Positions 1 through 7,349 of a stretch of 64,000 bases of DNA are shown here, in pieces. The notes below the pieces were generated by a model. It did no database searches. It worked only from the letters and a program-made list of their open reading frames with translations, and was not told the origin of the DNA. This DNA is from Nocardiopsis coralli (GTDB lineage Bacteria > Actinomycetota > Actinomycetes > Streptosporangiales > Streptosporangiaceae), in NCBI RefSeq assembly GCF_014892575.1, contig NZ_JADBGI010000010.1, positions 124,001-188,000 of the forward strand. The letters run 5' to 3'. How positions within the stretch are numbered: the stretch's first letter is position 1; each line of letters begins with the position of its first letter. Made by a program: the position numbers and the translations under genes.

Positions 1-389
1 GACTCGTACTGCGCGGCGACACCGGCGACCAGGCGCTGCTTCTCCGCCTCGGGGATCCCCAGCTTGTCGTAGGTGTTCTTGATGTCCTCGGGCAGGTCCT
101 CCCAGGAGGTGGCCTGCTGCTCCGTGGACCGCACGAAGTACTTGATGTTGTCGAAGTCGATGTTGGACAGGTCCGCGCCCCAGTTGGGCATCGGCTTCTT
201 GTCGAAGAGCCGGAGGGACTTGAGGCGGAGCTTGGTCATCCACTCCGGCTCGTCCTTCTTGCCGGAGATGTCGCGGACGACCTCTTCGTTCAGACCGCGA
301 CGGGCCGTGGCACCGGCCTCGTCGGAGTCGGCCCAGCCGTACTCGTAAGTTCCGAGCCCTTCGAGCTCGGGGTGCGCGATAGACGTCAT
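1..389 (-). CDS. sufB: Fe-S cluster assembly protein SufB (5' part only)
   Basis: N-terminal 129 residues of SufB, the scaffold subunit of the cytosolic SufBCD complex that builds [Fe-S] clusters. Typical SufB features are the N-terminal GLGTYEYGWADSDEAG stretch, the GLNEEVVRDISGKKDEPEW segment and PNWGADLSNIDFDNI. The reading frame runs off the window edge, so the beta-helix core and the rest of the operon (expected sufD, sufC, sufS, sufU) lie outside. The ATG at 389 is preceded by an AGGAGGAG ribosome-binding site. sufR ends 19 bases upstream on the same strand, so the two are almost certainly co-transcribed, as in other actinobacteria. Confidence 0.95.
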   Translation of the reverse strand, partial: MTSIAHPELEGLGTYEYGWADSDEAGATARRGLNEEVVRDISGKKDEPEWMTKLRLKSLRLFDKKPMPNWGADLSNIDFDNIKYFVRSTEQQATSWEDLPEDIKNTYDKLGIPEAEKQRLVAGVAAQYE

Positions 390-408
390 GCGCGGACTCC
401 TCCTGGAC

Positions 409-1188
409 TCAGACGTCCTTGTGATAGGGCGATCCTCCGTCCGCCGGACGGCGGACGCTGTTGGTCGCGGGGCTGTGGCCCTCCCCGCTCGAGGCGTCAT
501 CCCGTGGGGTGACGTGCGTGGTGCACACACCGTCGCCGTGGGCGATGGTGGCCAACCTGCGCACCGGGGTGCCCAGGAGCCGCGCGAAGGCCTCGATCTC
601 GGCCTCGCAGAGCTGCGGGAACTCCGCGGCCACGTGCGCGACTGGGCAATGGTGTTGGCAGAGCTGGTCGCCGCCGCCGGGTGCGGGCGCCCGGCCCGCG
701 GTGGCGGCGTAACCGTCGTTGGACAGCGCCTGGGCCAGCAGGTGGACCCGCTCCTCGGGCGGGACCGAGTCCAGCATGGGCTCGTAGCGCTTCTCCAGGT
801 CGGCGACCTGACTGCGGGCGAACTCGCCGACGGCCTCGGGGCCGGCGGTCTGCGCGAGGAAGCGCAGTGCACTGGAGGCGAGGTCGTCGTAGGCATGGAC
901 GAAGGCGTCGCGTCCGGCCTCGGTGATGGCGAACACGCGCGCGGGTCGTCCCCTGCGGCGGCGGCCGCCGTGGGGCCGGGCGTCGCGGCCCTCGACCATG
1001 CCTTCGCTGGTCAGGTTGTCGAGGTGGCGGCGGATGGCCGCCGGGGTGAGCCCGAGGCGCTCGCCGAGGTCGGCGGCGGTGATCGGGCCCTTCTCCATGA
1101 CGATCCGTGCCACCCGCGCGCGCGTGCCGGTCTCGGCACCGCGCTCGGACCCGCTCAGGGGACCGGGCATACTGGACGCGTCCGGCAT
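409..1188 (-). CDS. sufR: SufR-type Fe-S-sensing repressor of the suf operon
   Basis: 259-residue DeoR/ArsR-like winged-helix regulator. The helix-turn-helix is at about residues 28-65 (MEKGPITAADLGERLGLTPA then IRRHLDNL). The C-terminal half has four cysteines: C177 and C181 in LCQHHCPVAH, C194 in FPQLCEAE and C222 in HGDGVCTTHV. SufR proteins ligate a [4Fe-4S] cluster with cysteines of this region and repress suf when clusters are plentiful (family knowledge). The frame stays open to an ATG at 1248, but the ATG at 1188 follows an AAGGGGGAG ribosome-binding site and is the better start. It lies directly upstream of sufB, so it is probably autoregulated with it. Confidence 0.9.
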   Translation of the reverse strand: MPDASSMPGPLSGSERGAETGTRARVARIVMEKGPITAADLGERLGLTPAAIRRHLDNLTSEGMVEGRDARPHGGRRRRGRPARVFAITEAGRDAFVHAYDDLASSALRFLAQTAGPEAVGEFARSQVADLEKRYEPMLDSVPPEERVHLLAQALSNDGYAATAGRAPAPGGGDQLCQHHCPVAHVAAEFPQLCEAEIEAFARLLGTPVRRLATIAHGDGVCTTHVTPRDDASSGEGHSPATNSVRRPADGGSPYHKDV

Positions 1189-1272
1189 ACGGCTCCCCCT
1201 TCTCACGTCGCACGGCTCGTCGGAGTGTGTGAATTGATTAGACAACATCAGTGTGGCGTAAATCGACCCGGC

Positions 1273-1322
1273 TAGGCAAACCTGCTCCCATGGGTTTGGT
1301 CACGAAGGGCAGCCTTGCCTAA
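1273..1322. promoter_or_regulatory. Inverted iron-box-like elements between sufR and the ABC operon
   Basis: TAGGCAAACCT at 1273-1283 and TTGCCTAA at 1315-1322 are inverted copies of one core. The first matches the middle of the IdeR/DmdR1 consensus TTAGGCTAACCT at 10 of 12 positions. They lie in the divergent gap between sufR and the ABC exporter operon. Control by an IdeR-type iron regulator is an inference from the match and the suf context. Confidence 0.35.
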
Positions 1323-1498
1323 GTGGGAATTCACGGGGCGAACACACCTGAAGTTGAAAGACCGCACGGCCCCGGAACATTCCCGGCGCTCACATTCTGG
1401 GACACCGGTGCCAGGATCCGGACACCGGGGGCGTACCGCCGGAGCCTCCCCGAAGCTCCCCGACACGGTCCCGGTGATCGCATCCCCCGAGCCGCACG

Positions 1499-1512
1499 TA
1501 GACTCGGGCCCC
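1499..1512 (+). promoter_or_regulatory. -10 box for leaderless start of the ABC ATPase
   Basis: TAGACT at 1499-1504 is followed by exactly eight bases (CGGGCCCC) and then the ATG at 1513, with no Shine-Dalgarno sequence. The same TAGnCT + CGGGCCCC + ATG arrangement recurs at 4231-4244. This fits transcription starting at or next to the A of the start codon. Confidence 0.55.
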
Positions 1513-2451
1513 ATGGAAACAGCCGCGGTCGAGGTCGTCGACCTGGTCAAGCGCTACGGCGCCACCACAGCAGTCACCGGCCTCACGTTCACCGCGCGGC
1601 GGGGGGCGGTGACCGCACTGCTGGGCCCCAACGGCGCGGGCAAGACCAGCACCATCGAGATCTGTGAGGGGTTCCGCCACTCCGACGGCGGACAGGTACG
1701 CGTCCTGGGCCTGGACCCGCAGGGCGACGCCGGCGCCCTCAAACCCCGCGTCGGCGTCATGCCCCAGTCCGGCGGCGTGCCCACCGGCGCCCGCGCCGGC
1801 GAGTGGCTGCGCCTGATGGCCTCCTTCCACGCCCGCCCCATCGACCCCGACCTGCTCCTGACGCGCCTGGGTCTGACGTCGGTGGCGGGCACCCCCTTCC
1901 GGCGCCTGTCCGGCGGACAGCAGCAGCGCCTGTCCCTGGCCTGCGCCGTCATCGGCCGACCCGAACTGGTCTTCCTCGACGAGCCCACCGCCGGGCTGGA
2001 CCCCCAGGCCCGTATGGCCACCTGGGACCTGGTCTCCACCCTGCGCGAGGCCGGCGTCGCCGTCATCCTGACCACCCACCACATGGAGGAGGCAGAACGC
2101 CTCTCCGACCACGTGGTCATCATCGACCGCGGCTCCGTCGTGGCCGAGGGCACCCCCGACTCGCTCACCGGCGACCACCGCGAGGTCTGCTTCTCCACCC
2201 ACGACCCCCTGGACACCGACGCCCTGCGCGAGGCCCTTCCCCCCGGCTCCACCGTGACCAGCACCGCCGCGGGCGACCGCCACCACCACGTGGTGCGCCC
2301 CGACGACCCCGACGGCGCCGGACCCGAGTTCCTGGCCACCGTCACCGCCTGGTGCGCCTCCTCCGGTGTCATGGCCGAGGACCTGCGCGTCAGGCGCCGT
2401 ACCCTCGAAGACGTCTTCCTCGAACTCACCGGCCGGGAACTGCGGGACTGA
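1513..2451 (+). CDS. ABC-2 type exporter ATP-binding protein
   Basis: 312-residue ABC ATPase of the drug/polyketide-export (DrrA/CcmA-like) class. Walker A GPNGAGKT is at 38-45, the signature is LSGGQQQRLSLA, Walker B is ELVFLDEPTAGLD and the H-loop is TTHHMEEAE. The C-terminal 100 residues form the usual regulatory extension of these exporters. The frame is open from 1315, but homology to ABC proteins begins at METAAVEVVDLVKRYG, and a -10 box sits 8 bases before that ATG, so 1513 is chosen. The stop overlaps the permease start (TGATG), indicating translational coupling. Actinobacteria commonly keep an ABC-2 pair here between suf and ctaA; the substrate is unknown. Confidence 0.92.
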   Translation: METAAVEVVDLVKRYGATTAVTGLTFTARRGAVTALLGPNGAGKTSTIEICEGFRHSDGGQVRVLGLDPQGDAGALKPRVGVMPQSGGVPTGARAGEWLRLMASFHARPIDPDLLLTRLGLTSVAGTPFRRLSGGQQQRLSLACAVIGRPELVFLDEPTAGLDPQARMATWDLVSTLREAGVAVILTTHHMEEAERLSDHVVIIDRGSVVAEGTPDSLTGDHREVCFSTHDPLDTDALREALPPGSTVTSTAAGDRHHHVVRPDDPDGAGPEFLATVTAWCASSGVMAEDLRVRRRTLEDVFLELTGRELRD

Positions 2452-3284
2452 TGACCGAGCACACCTCCACCACCTCCACCGCCGACCGGGCCGGAACGAC
2501 CGGCACCGACGACGCCGCGCTCTTCCGGCCCGATCCCCAGGCCGCACCCCTGTGGCGCATGGTGCTCGCCCAGGCCGGCATGGAACTGCGCATCATGCTG
2601 CGCCACGGCGAGCAGCTGCTGCTGACCATGGTCATCCCCGTGCTGCTGCTCGTCGGCTTCACCGTCACCCCCGTCCTGGACGTGGGCGAGGGCGCGCGCG
2701 TGGACGTGCTCACCCCCGGTGTGCTGGCGCTGGCGGTCATGTCGACCTCCTTCACCGGCCTGGCCATCGGAACCGGGTTCGAGCGCCGCTACGGGGTGCT
2801 CAAGCGGCTGGGTGCCACGCCCCTGTCCCGGTTCGGCCTGCTGGCCGCCAAGACCCTCGCGGTCCTGGCGATCCAGGCGATCCAGGCCGTGGTGCTGTGC
2901 GCGGTGGCACTGGCCCTGGGCTGGTCACCCGCGCTCACCCCCGCGGCCGTGGCGGGGGTCCTGGTGCTGGTGCTGCTGGCCACCGCCGCGTTCAGCTCGC
3001 TCGCGCTGCTCATGGCCGGGACCCTGCGCGCCGAGGCGACACTGGCCGGCGCGAACCTGGTCTACGTACTCATGCTGGGCCTGGGCGGGGTGCTGTTCCC
3101 GACCAGCACCTTCCCCGGGCCGTTGGAGCAGGCGGTCGCCGCTCTGCCGATCACCGCGCTCAGCTCCGGGCTGCGCACCGCCCTCATCGACGGGACGCTG
3201 CCCTCCCTGGGCGCGTTCGCGGTCCTGGCGGTGTGGGCGGCCGTGTGCGGGCTGCTCGCCGCGCGGCTCTTCCGGTGGGAGTAG
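2451..3284 (+). CDS. ABC-2 type exporter permease
   Basis: 277-residue integral membrane protein of the ABC-2 permease family, partner of the ATPase directly upstream (one-base overlap of stop and start). A hydrophilic N-terminus of about 45 residues precedes six hydrophobic spans: about 58-75, 90-108, 130-155, 163-185, 195-215 and 255-272. The family's conserved cytoplasmic segment GTGFERRYGVLKRLGATPLSR lies between spans 2 and 3. The two proteins would form a dimeric exporter in the plasma membrane. Nothing in the sequence identifies the cargo. Confidence 0.9.
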   Translation: MTEHTSTTSTADRAGTTGTDDAALFRPDPQAAPLWRMVLAQAGMELRIMLRHGEQLLLTMVIPVLLLVGFTVTPVLDVGEGARVDVLTPGVLALAVMSTSFTGLAIGTGFERRYGVLKRLGATPLSRFGLLAAKTLAVLAIQAIQAVVLCAVALALGWSPALTPAAVAGVLVLVLLATAAFSSLALLMAGTLRAEATLAGANLVYVLMLGLGGVLFPTSTFPGPLEQAVAALPITALSSGLRTALIDGTLPSLGAFAVLAVWAAVCGLLAARLFRWE

Positions 3285-3325
3285 TCAGGACCGCGGCGCG
3301 GGGGTAGCGCCGCGCCTTCGGGGCA

Positions 3326-4117
3326 TCACCGCGGAGTGCGGGTCTCGTCCCCGTTTCCGCCGTCGTCCTCCCCGTTGCCGTCCGCTTCTTCGTCACCGCC
3401 GCCCTCGTCGGGGCCGTCCTCCGGCGGCGCGTCCAGGGGCAGCAGGCGCCACTGCTGGTGCGGTTGCCCGGCGTCGGCGGCCTCCACGACCAGTGACCGG
3501 TTCTCCGGGTCGCCGCCCTCGGCCTCCAGCGCGTTGCGGGTCTCCCGGTTGACCAGGCGCACCGCCCCGTCCTGCATCTGCACCACGATCCAGTGCTGGC
3601 GGGGTTCGCCGTCGCGTTCCTTCAACACCGCGCCGGGGTTGTCCTCGGCCTCGGCGATCTCCAGGAGCAGGCCGCTCTCGACCCCCTCGATCTCCACGTG
3701 GGTGTCGTCGACCGGGTGCAGGCGCCACTGCTGGTTCTCCTCGTCGTGGCGGTCCCACAGGTGGATGTGTGCGCCGGAGTCGGTGGAGCCGCCCGCCACG
3801 TCCATCACCCGGTCGCCGTGCACGTTCTGCAGCACCTGGGTCGCGCCGGGTTCGACACCCTCGGGCAGGGGCCCGGGTTCGGGCTCCTCCTCGGCCTCCT
3901 CATCCTCCTCCGGGCCTCCGGGCGGGTCGACGAGGATGCCGGAGGAGACCTCCAGTTCCTCCTCCTCGACCGCTTCCAGCTCGTTGACGGCGGCCCCTGC
4001 CGTGTATCCGGCCACGGTCACACCCAGCAGCAGGGCCAGCGCGCCGGCCACCATGGGCCAGCGCGGGACCCGGCCTTCTTCGGCGTCGTCGTCGGGACGG
4101 GGGCGGGATGAGGACAT
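3326..4117 (-). CDS. Membrane-anchored ricin-type beta-trefoil lectin
   Basis: 263 residues. A short charged cytoplasmic N-terminus precedes one transmembrane segment (about 21-43), an acidic Glu/Pro-rich linker (about 44-90) and one beta-trefoil domain (about 95-225). The trefoil shows the three QxW signatures of ricin-B-type repeats: NQQWRLHP, RQHWIVVQ and HQQWRLLP. The tail is Gly/Asp/Glu-rich and disordered. The topology places the trefoil outside the cell, where such domains usually bind carbohydrate; no catalytic domain is attached. The start at 4117 is chosen because the upstream extension of the frame is low-complexity and a TACAGT box on this strand at 4177-4172 would start transcription near 4165. 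Confidence 0.8.
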   Translation of the reverse strand: MSSSRPRPDDDAEEGRVPRWPMVAGALALLLGVTVAGYTAGAAVNELEAVEEEELEVSSGILVDPPGGPEEDEEAEEEPEPGPLPEGVEPGATQVLQNVHGDRVMDVAGGSTDSGAHIHLWDRHDEENQQWRLHPVDDTHVEIEGVESGLLLEIAEAEDNPGAVLKERDGEPRQHWIVVQMQDGAVRLVNRETRNALEAEGGDPENRSLVVEAADAGQPHQQWRLLPLDAPPEDGPDEGGGDEEADGNGEDDGGNGDETRTPR

Positions 4118-4171
4118 CGGTGGGGACTCCAGCGGGGAAACGGACCGGCTCGGGCGCGCCGAGACCATCTC

Positions 4172-4177
4172 ACTGTA
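4172..4177 (-). promoter_or_regulatory. Probable -10 box of the lectin gene
   Basis: TACAGT read on the minus strand, 54 bases before the ATG at 4117. It rules against the upstream in-frame ATGs as starts. The -35 region is not recognisable. Confidence 0.4.
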
Positions 4178-4230
4178 ATTGCGCCCGTTCGCGGCTTTTG
4201 CCGTGATCCGGGTGGGCCGTGCGTGCTCGG

Positions 4231-4244
4231 TAGTCTCGGGCCCC
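4231..4244 (+). promoter_or_regulatory. -10 box for leaderless start at 4245
   Basis: TAGTCT followed by CGGGCCCC and the ATG at 4245. This is identical in spacing and spacer sequence to the box before the ABC ATPase at 1499-1512. Confidence 0.55.
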
Positions 4245-4613
4245 ATGGAAGCCATCGGAGTCCCCTGGTTCGTGCTGGTCCGCTACCTGGGTCCGCCCCT
4301 GTTCCTGCTCGCCGCGGGCGGGGCCCTGCTGCTGTGGCGTCCCCCGCGGCGCCGGGGCCTGGCCTGGGCAGCGCTGGCCACCAACCTGCTGGCGGCGGCG
4401 CTGCCGTTCCTGTGGATCGCAGTGCAGGTGGCCTCGGGCGCGGGCGACCTGACCGCGATCGGGCTGGTCATGACGTTCCTGCAGCCGGGTCTGGTGGTGC
4501 TGGCCTGGCTGGTGCTGCTGTGGGCGTTGGTGGACCCGCGCTCGGGCGGGCGGGGAGCGGCCGGCGAGGACACGGGGCAGGAGGAGGAACGGGTCGCCGA
4601 AAACGTAGGATGA
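4245..4613 (+). CDS. Small integral membrane protein, function unknown
   Basis: 122 residues with three clear hydrophobic spans (about 8-27, 35-58 and 68-92) and a charged, Glu-rich C-terminal tail that probably lies in the cytoplasm. No family recognised. The start METAAVE-like context (MEAIGVPWF) is fixed by the leaderless -10 box 8 bases upstream; the open frame extends further 5' but without a ribosome-binding site. It ends seven bases before the EamA transporter gene. That gene has its own -10 box (TAGGAT) inside the end of this one, so the two need not be co-regulated. Confidence 0.65.
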   Translation: MEAIGVPWFVLVRYLGPPLFLLAAGGALLLWRPPRRRGLAWAALATNLLAAALPFLWIAVQVASGAGDLTAIGLVMTFLQPGLVVLAWLVLLWALVDPRSGGRGAAGEDTGQEEERVAENVG

Positions 4614-4619
4614 CTCGTG
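4606..4619 (+). promoter_or_regulatory. -10 box for leaderless EamA transporter gene
   Basis: TAGGAT at 4606-4611 with eight bases before the ATG at 4620. The box decides in favour of ATG 4620 over the GTG at 4617. Confidence 0.5.
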
Positions 4620-5567
4620 ATGCGCTCCTCCACCGGAACACCCCTGAGCCTGCGTTCGGCCGCCGAGGCCGTCCCCGCGACGTGGCTCGTCCTGATCGGC
4701 ATCATCTCCGTGCAGACCGGCGCCGGTGTCGCGAAGGGCCTGTTCGAGCAGCTCCCGCCCACCGCGGTCGTGTGGCTGCGCCTGCTCACCTCGGCGGTGA
4801 TCCTGGTGATCCTGGTGCGCCCGGCCCTGCGGGCGCGCACGCGCGGGGACTGGGCGGTGGTGATCGGCTACGGAACCGCGCTGGCGCTGATGAACGTCTT
4901 CATCTACCAGGCCTTCGCCCGCATCCCCCTGGGCCTCGCGGTCACCATCGAGTACTTGGGACCGCTCATGATCGCGATCCTGGGCTCACGCCGACGGGTG
5001 GACCTGCTGTGGGCGGGCCTGGCCGGGGCCGGGGTGGCCGCACTGGGCCTGGAACGCGCCGACCTGGACCCGGTGGGTGTGCTCTTCGCCGTCCTGGCAG
5101 CAGCGGCCTGGGCCGGATACATCCTGCTCAGCGCAGCCACCGGACAGCGCTTCAGCGGCGCGTCCGGACTGGCCATCGGCAGTGTCGTGGGCGTGGTACT
5201 GCTGGGCCCGCCCGGGATCGCCGAGGGCGGTGCCGCCCTGCTCGACTGGCGCCTGGCGCTGATCGGGCTCGCCGTGGGTGTACTGTCCTCGGTCGTGCCC
5301 TACACCCTGGAGCTGACCGCCCTGCGCCGTATGCCGCCGCGGGTGTTCGGGATCCTGATGAGCCTCCAGCCGGCCGCGGCCGCCCTGGTGGGACTGGTAC
5401 TCCTCGGCGAGATGCTGACGGTGTGGCAGTGGCTCGCGGTGGCGTGTGTGATCGCGGCCAGCGCCGGCTCGACCCGGACCTCGTCACGGAACGACGACCG
5501 GGAACGGAAGGGGTCGACCGAAACCCCGCCATCCGAGGACGGGTCACCCCCTCCCGGGCCGACATAA
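4620..5567 (+). CDS. EamA/RhaT-family (DMT superfamily) permease
   Basis: 315-residue, ten-span membrane protein made of two EamA repeats, about residues 20-145 and 155-290. The first contains LIGIISVQTGAGVAKGLFEQLPP and the LTSAVILVILVRPALR loop. The second contains AGYILLSAATGQRF and, near the C-terminus, VFGILMSLQPAAAALVGLVLLGE, which are characteristic of RhtA/YdcZ-type metabolite exporters. The family moves amino acids and other small metabolites across the plasma membrane; the substrate cannot be read from sequence. The C-terminal 30 residues are hydrophilic and disordered. No obvious operon partner lies downstream. Confidence 0.88.
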   Translation: MRSSTGTPLSLRSAAEAVPATWLVLIGIISVQTGAGVAKGLFEQLPPTAVVWLRLLTSAVILVILVRPALRARTRGDWAVVIGYGTALALMNVFIYQAFARIPLGLAVTIEYLGPLMIAILGSRRRVDLLWAGLAGAGVAALGLERADLDPVGVLFAVLAAAAWAGYILLSAATGQRFSGASGLAIGSVVGVVLLGPPGIAEGGAALLDWRLALIGLAVGVLSSVVPYTLELTALRRMPPRVFGILMSLQPAAAALVGLVLLGEMLTVWQWLAVACVIAASAGSTRTSSRNDDRERKGSTETPPSEDGSPPPGPT

Positions 5568-5627
5568 CGGGGCGCGAACGCACAAACTCTGACCCCGCGG
5601 ACCTGCATTTTCTCACTGAGGGTTTCG

Positions 5628-5645
5628 AACCGTAACCGAACGGTT
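5628..5645. promoter_or_regulatory. Inverted repeat upstream of the secreted-peptide gene
   Basis: AACCGT-aaccga-ACGGTT, perfect 6-bp arms, 57 bases upstream of the ATG at 5702 and next to TTATCT, a possible -10. A regulator site is plausible but unproven. Confidence 0.3.
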
Positions 5646-5701
5646 ATCTGCAGTGGTGGGCATCGAGCCCACAACGCTGTAGCCACCCAGAGAGGGATGA
5701 C

Positions 5702-5908
5702 ATGCGCAAGGCCGCCAAGTTCGCGATCACCGGTCTCTTCGCTGCGGGCCTCGTCGGCGCCGGTATCGGCACCGCCTCCGCCTCCGCCCAGGACATCGAG
5801 TGGGACACCGACGTGGTCCAGTCCTGTGTGCAGGAGCAGCAGAACATCGGCCTGATCAACCTCGACCTGGACCTGCTCAACCAGTGCATCAGCAACGCTG
5901 ACGCCTAA
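5702..5908 (+). CDS. Small secreted two-cysteine peptide
   Basis: 68-residue preprotein. A positively charged n-region (MRKAAK) and a hydrophobic core (FAITGLFAAGLVGAGIG) are followed by an A-x-A type cleavage site (ASASA then QDIEW). The mature peptide is about 39 residues, acidic, with only two cysteines 20 positions apart (SCVQEQ ... LLNQCISN), able to form one disulphide. The gene has a good ribosome-binding site (GAGAGGGA), stands alone, and ends at a strong terminator. Short secreted peptides with a Cys pair occur in many actinomycetes, chaplins among them, but the composition here is too acidic and not amyloid-like. Function unknown. Confidence 0.7.
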   Translation: MRKAAKFAITGLFAAGLVGAGIGTASASAQDIEWDTDVVQSCVQEQQNIGLINLDLDLLNQCISNADA

Positions 5909-5918
5909 GAGCGTTCCC

Positions 5919-5956
5919 GGGGGACGGCGGGTCTGCGGTTCGCCCCGCCGTCCCCC
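5919..5956 (+). terminator. Strong hairpin terminator after the secreted peptide
   Basis: 13-bp perfect stem, GGGGGACGGCGGG (5919-5931) pairing with 5944-5956, with a 12-base loop, followed by TTCAT. It lies 11 bases after the stop at 5908. Confidence 0.75.
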
Positions 5957-6108
5957 TTCATGTGCACGGCCCCCGTTCGGCGACCGTGCCCGCGCCCCGC
6001 CGAACCCCCGCGCCCTCCCCCAACCCCACAGGCACCGTCGTTACTCTCTGTGCATACCCGGCCGAAGACGGAGCGTCAGGGGCGCTCCGACCAGGAGGGC
6101 CCACCACC

Positions 6109-6720
6109 GTGCCGAAGCCGCCACGCCGCACCGCCGCCTCCCTGGGCCGCACACTGGGCCTGACCGCGTTCGCCGGCGCCGTCGTGCTCGGCGCGGCCTC
6201 CCTGGGTTCGATCGGCACGGGCTCCTGGCCCCCGCCCTTGCCCGGTTCCCTCCCCGCCACCGAGCCGGCCGAGAGCAGCATCGGCGAGGAGGCCGTGCCG
6301 TCCGAGGACCCCGACGCCCCCGTCGGGCTGACCGTTGCACCGGCCGAGTTCGTCCCCGCCACCCCGGACCACCGCCCCAGCCCCGGCTACACCACCGTGG
6401 CCACACCCGGGGCCGACCGGGAGGGCGCACACGGGACCGTCGGCGAACACACCGCCGTGCACGTGACCGTCGCCAACCGCACCGACGGCGAGCTCGAGGT
6501 GAGCCCCTCCCACTTCGCGCTCGTCGACGCCTCCGGGGCCAGGCACGACTCCGCCGACGGGGCGGGTGCCGCCGAGGACCAGATCAGCACCCTCACCCTG
6601 CTGCCCCGCCAGGCCACGTCGGGCACCGTCAGCGCACCCGGCTCGTTCACCCCCGCCTCCGTCGAGATGCTCGAGGCACCCCACGGCGACACCGTGCACG
6701 AGGCGCCCGTCCAGCACTGA
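6109..6720 (+). CDS. Membrane-anchored protein with DUF4352-like Ig fold domain
   Basis: 203 residues. A basic N-terminus (PKPPRRTAASLGR) precedes one transmembrane or uncleaved signal segment (about 15-35) and a Pro/Glu-rich linker. The C-terminal domain, about residues 105-195, has VGEHTAVHVTVANRTDGELEVSPSHFALVDASGA, the pattern of DUF4352/telokin-like immunoglobulin folds found on actinobacterial surface lipoproteins. GTG 6109 follows an AGGAGGG site, so it is preferred to the ATG at 5962, whose extension is Pro-rich noise. Probably exposed outside the membrane; role unknown. Confidence 0.65.
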   Translation: MPKPPRRTAASLGRTLGLTAFAGAVVLGAASLGSIGTGSWPPPLPGSLPATEPAESSIGEEAVPSEDPDAPVGLTVAPAEFVPATPDHRPSPGYTTVATPGADREGAHGTVGEHTAVHVTVANRTDGELEVSPSHFALVDASGARHDSADGAGAAEDQISTLTLLPRQATSGTVSAPGSFTPASVEMLEAPHGDTVHEAPVQH

Positions 6721-6744
6721 CGCCCGTCCGCGAGCCGGTACCGG

Positions 6745-7239
6745 TCAGCGCCGGCCGGACGCCGTCGACGGTTCCAGGCTCCGCGACCACGCCACTTCCC
6801 CGTCCAACCGCCCCGTGCTCCGGAACAGCCGCACCTGGTGCGTGCCCCGCAGGACACGGGCCAGTTCGCGGCGGTCGGCCTCGGCGAAGCCCAGGCCCTG
6901 CCAGAACGGGCCGGAGCGGCGGCTGAACAGCCACGCCGTGCGTGCTCCCTCCTCGGCCGCCCGGTCGAACGCGAAACGTGCAAGGGCAGCGCCGCGTCCG
7001 GCCGAGCGGCGTTCCGGATCGACCGCGACACTTCGGATCAGCGTGTGCCTGCGGTCGGCGCTCATCTCGTAACCGGTGCAGCCGCGGACCGCGCCCGTGC
7101 CGTCCCGCTGGATCCACAGGCGCACGTCCGGGGAGTCCAGGCCGCTCAGGGTCAGGTCGACCCGGGCCAGGAAGGCCGTCAGCGCTTCGGTGTCGTCGGG
7201 TGTGGCTCTCCTGGGTTCCATGGGCGGGAGCCTGACCAC
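6745..7239 (-). CDS. GNAT-family N-acetyltransferase
   Basis: About 164 residues, a complete single GNAT domain. The acetyl-CoA binding loop is SVAVDPERRSAGRGAALARF (R/Q-x-x-G-x-G/A), and the C-terminal GPFWQGLGFAEADR is the usual alpha4-beta7 splay region. RMtATpDDTeAL-type N-terminus (RRATPDDTEALTAFLARV) marks the start of the fold. The start may be GTG 7239 (AGGA at good spacing) or ATG 7221 six codons in; both leave the domain intact. Convergent with the upstream gene and divergent from the DUF457 gene. The substrate is not predictable. Confidence 0.82.
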   Translation of the reverse strand: MVRLPPMEPRRATPDDTEALTAFLARVDLTLSGLDSPDVRLWIQRDGTGAVRGCTGYEMSADRRHTLIRSVAVDPERRSAGRGAALARFAFDRAAEEGARTAWLFSRRSGPFWQGLGFAEADRRELARVLRGTHQVRLFRSTGRLDGEVAWSRSLEPSTASGRR

Positions 7240-7349
7240 CGTTGTCCTGCGGGCCCGCTGACGCCTCCCGTTTTTGTGCCGGACCGTGTTTGCGGGAGAA
7301 TCTCCGGGTCGCCCCGCCCCTGCGTCCCTTCCTGGAGAGTGCTGCCGAG

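Noticed and set aside
1189-1248. Longer SufR starting at ATG 1248
   Set aside because: No ribosome-binding site, and the extension covers the likely promoter region. ATG 1188 has a good site.
5702-5908. Chaplin-like amyloid peptide
   Set aside because: It has a similar Cys spacing but lacks the hydrophobic chaplin core and is strongly acidic.
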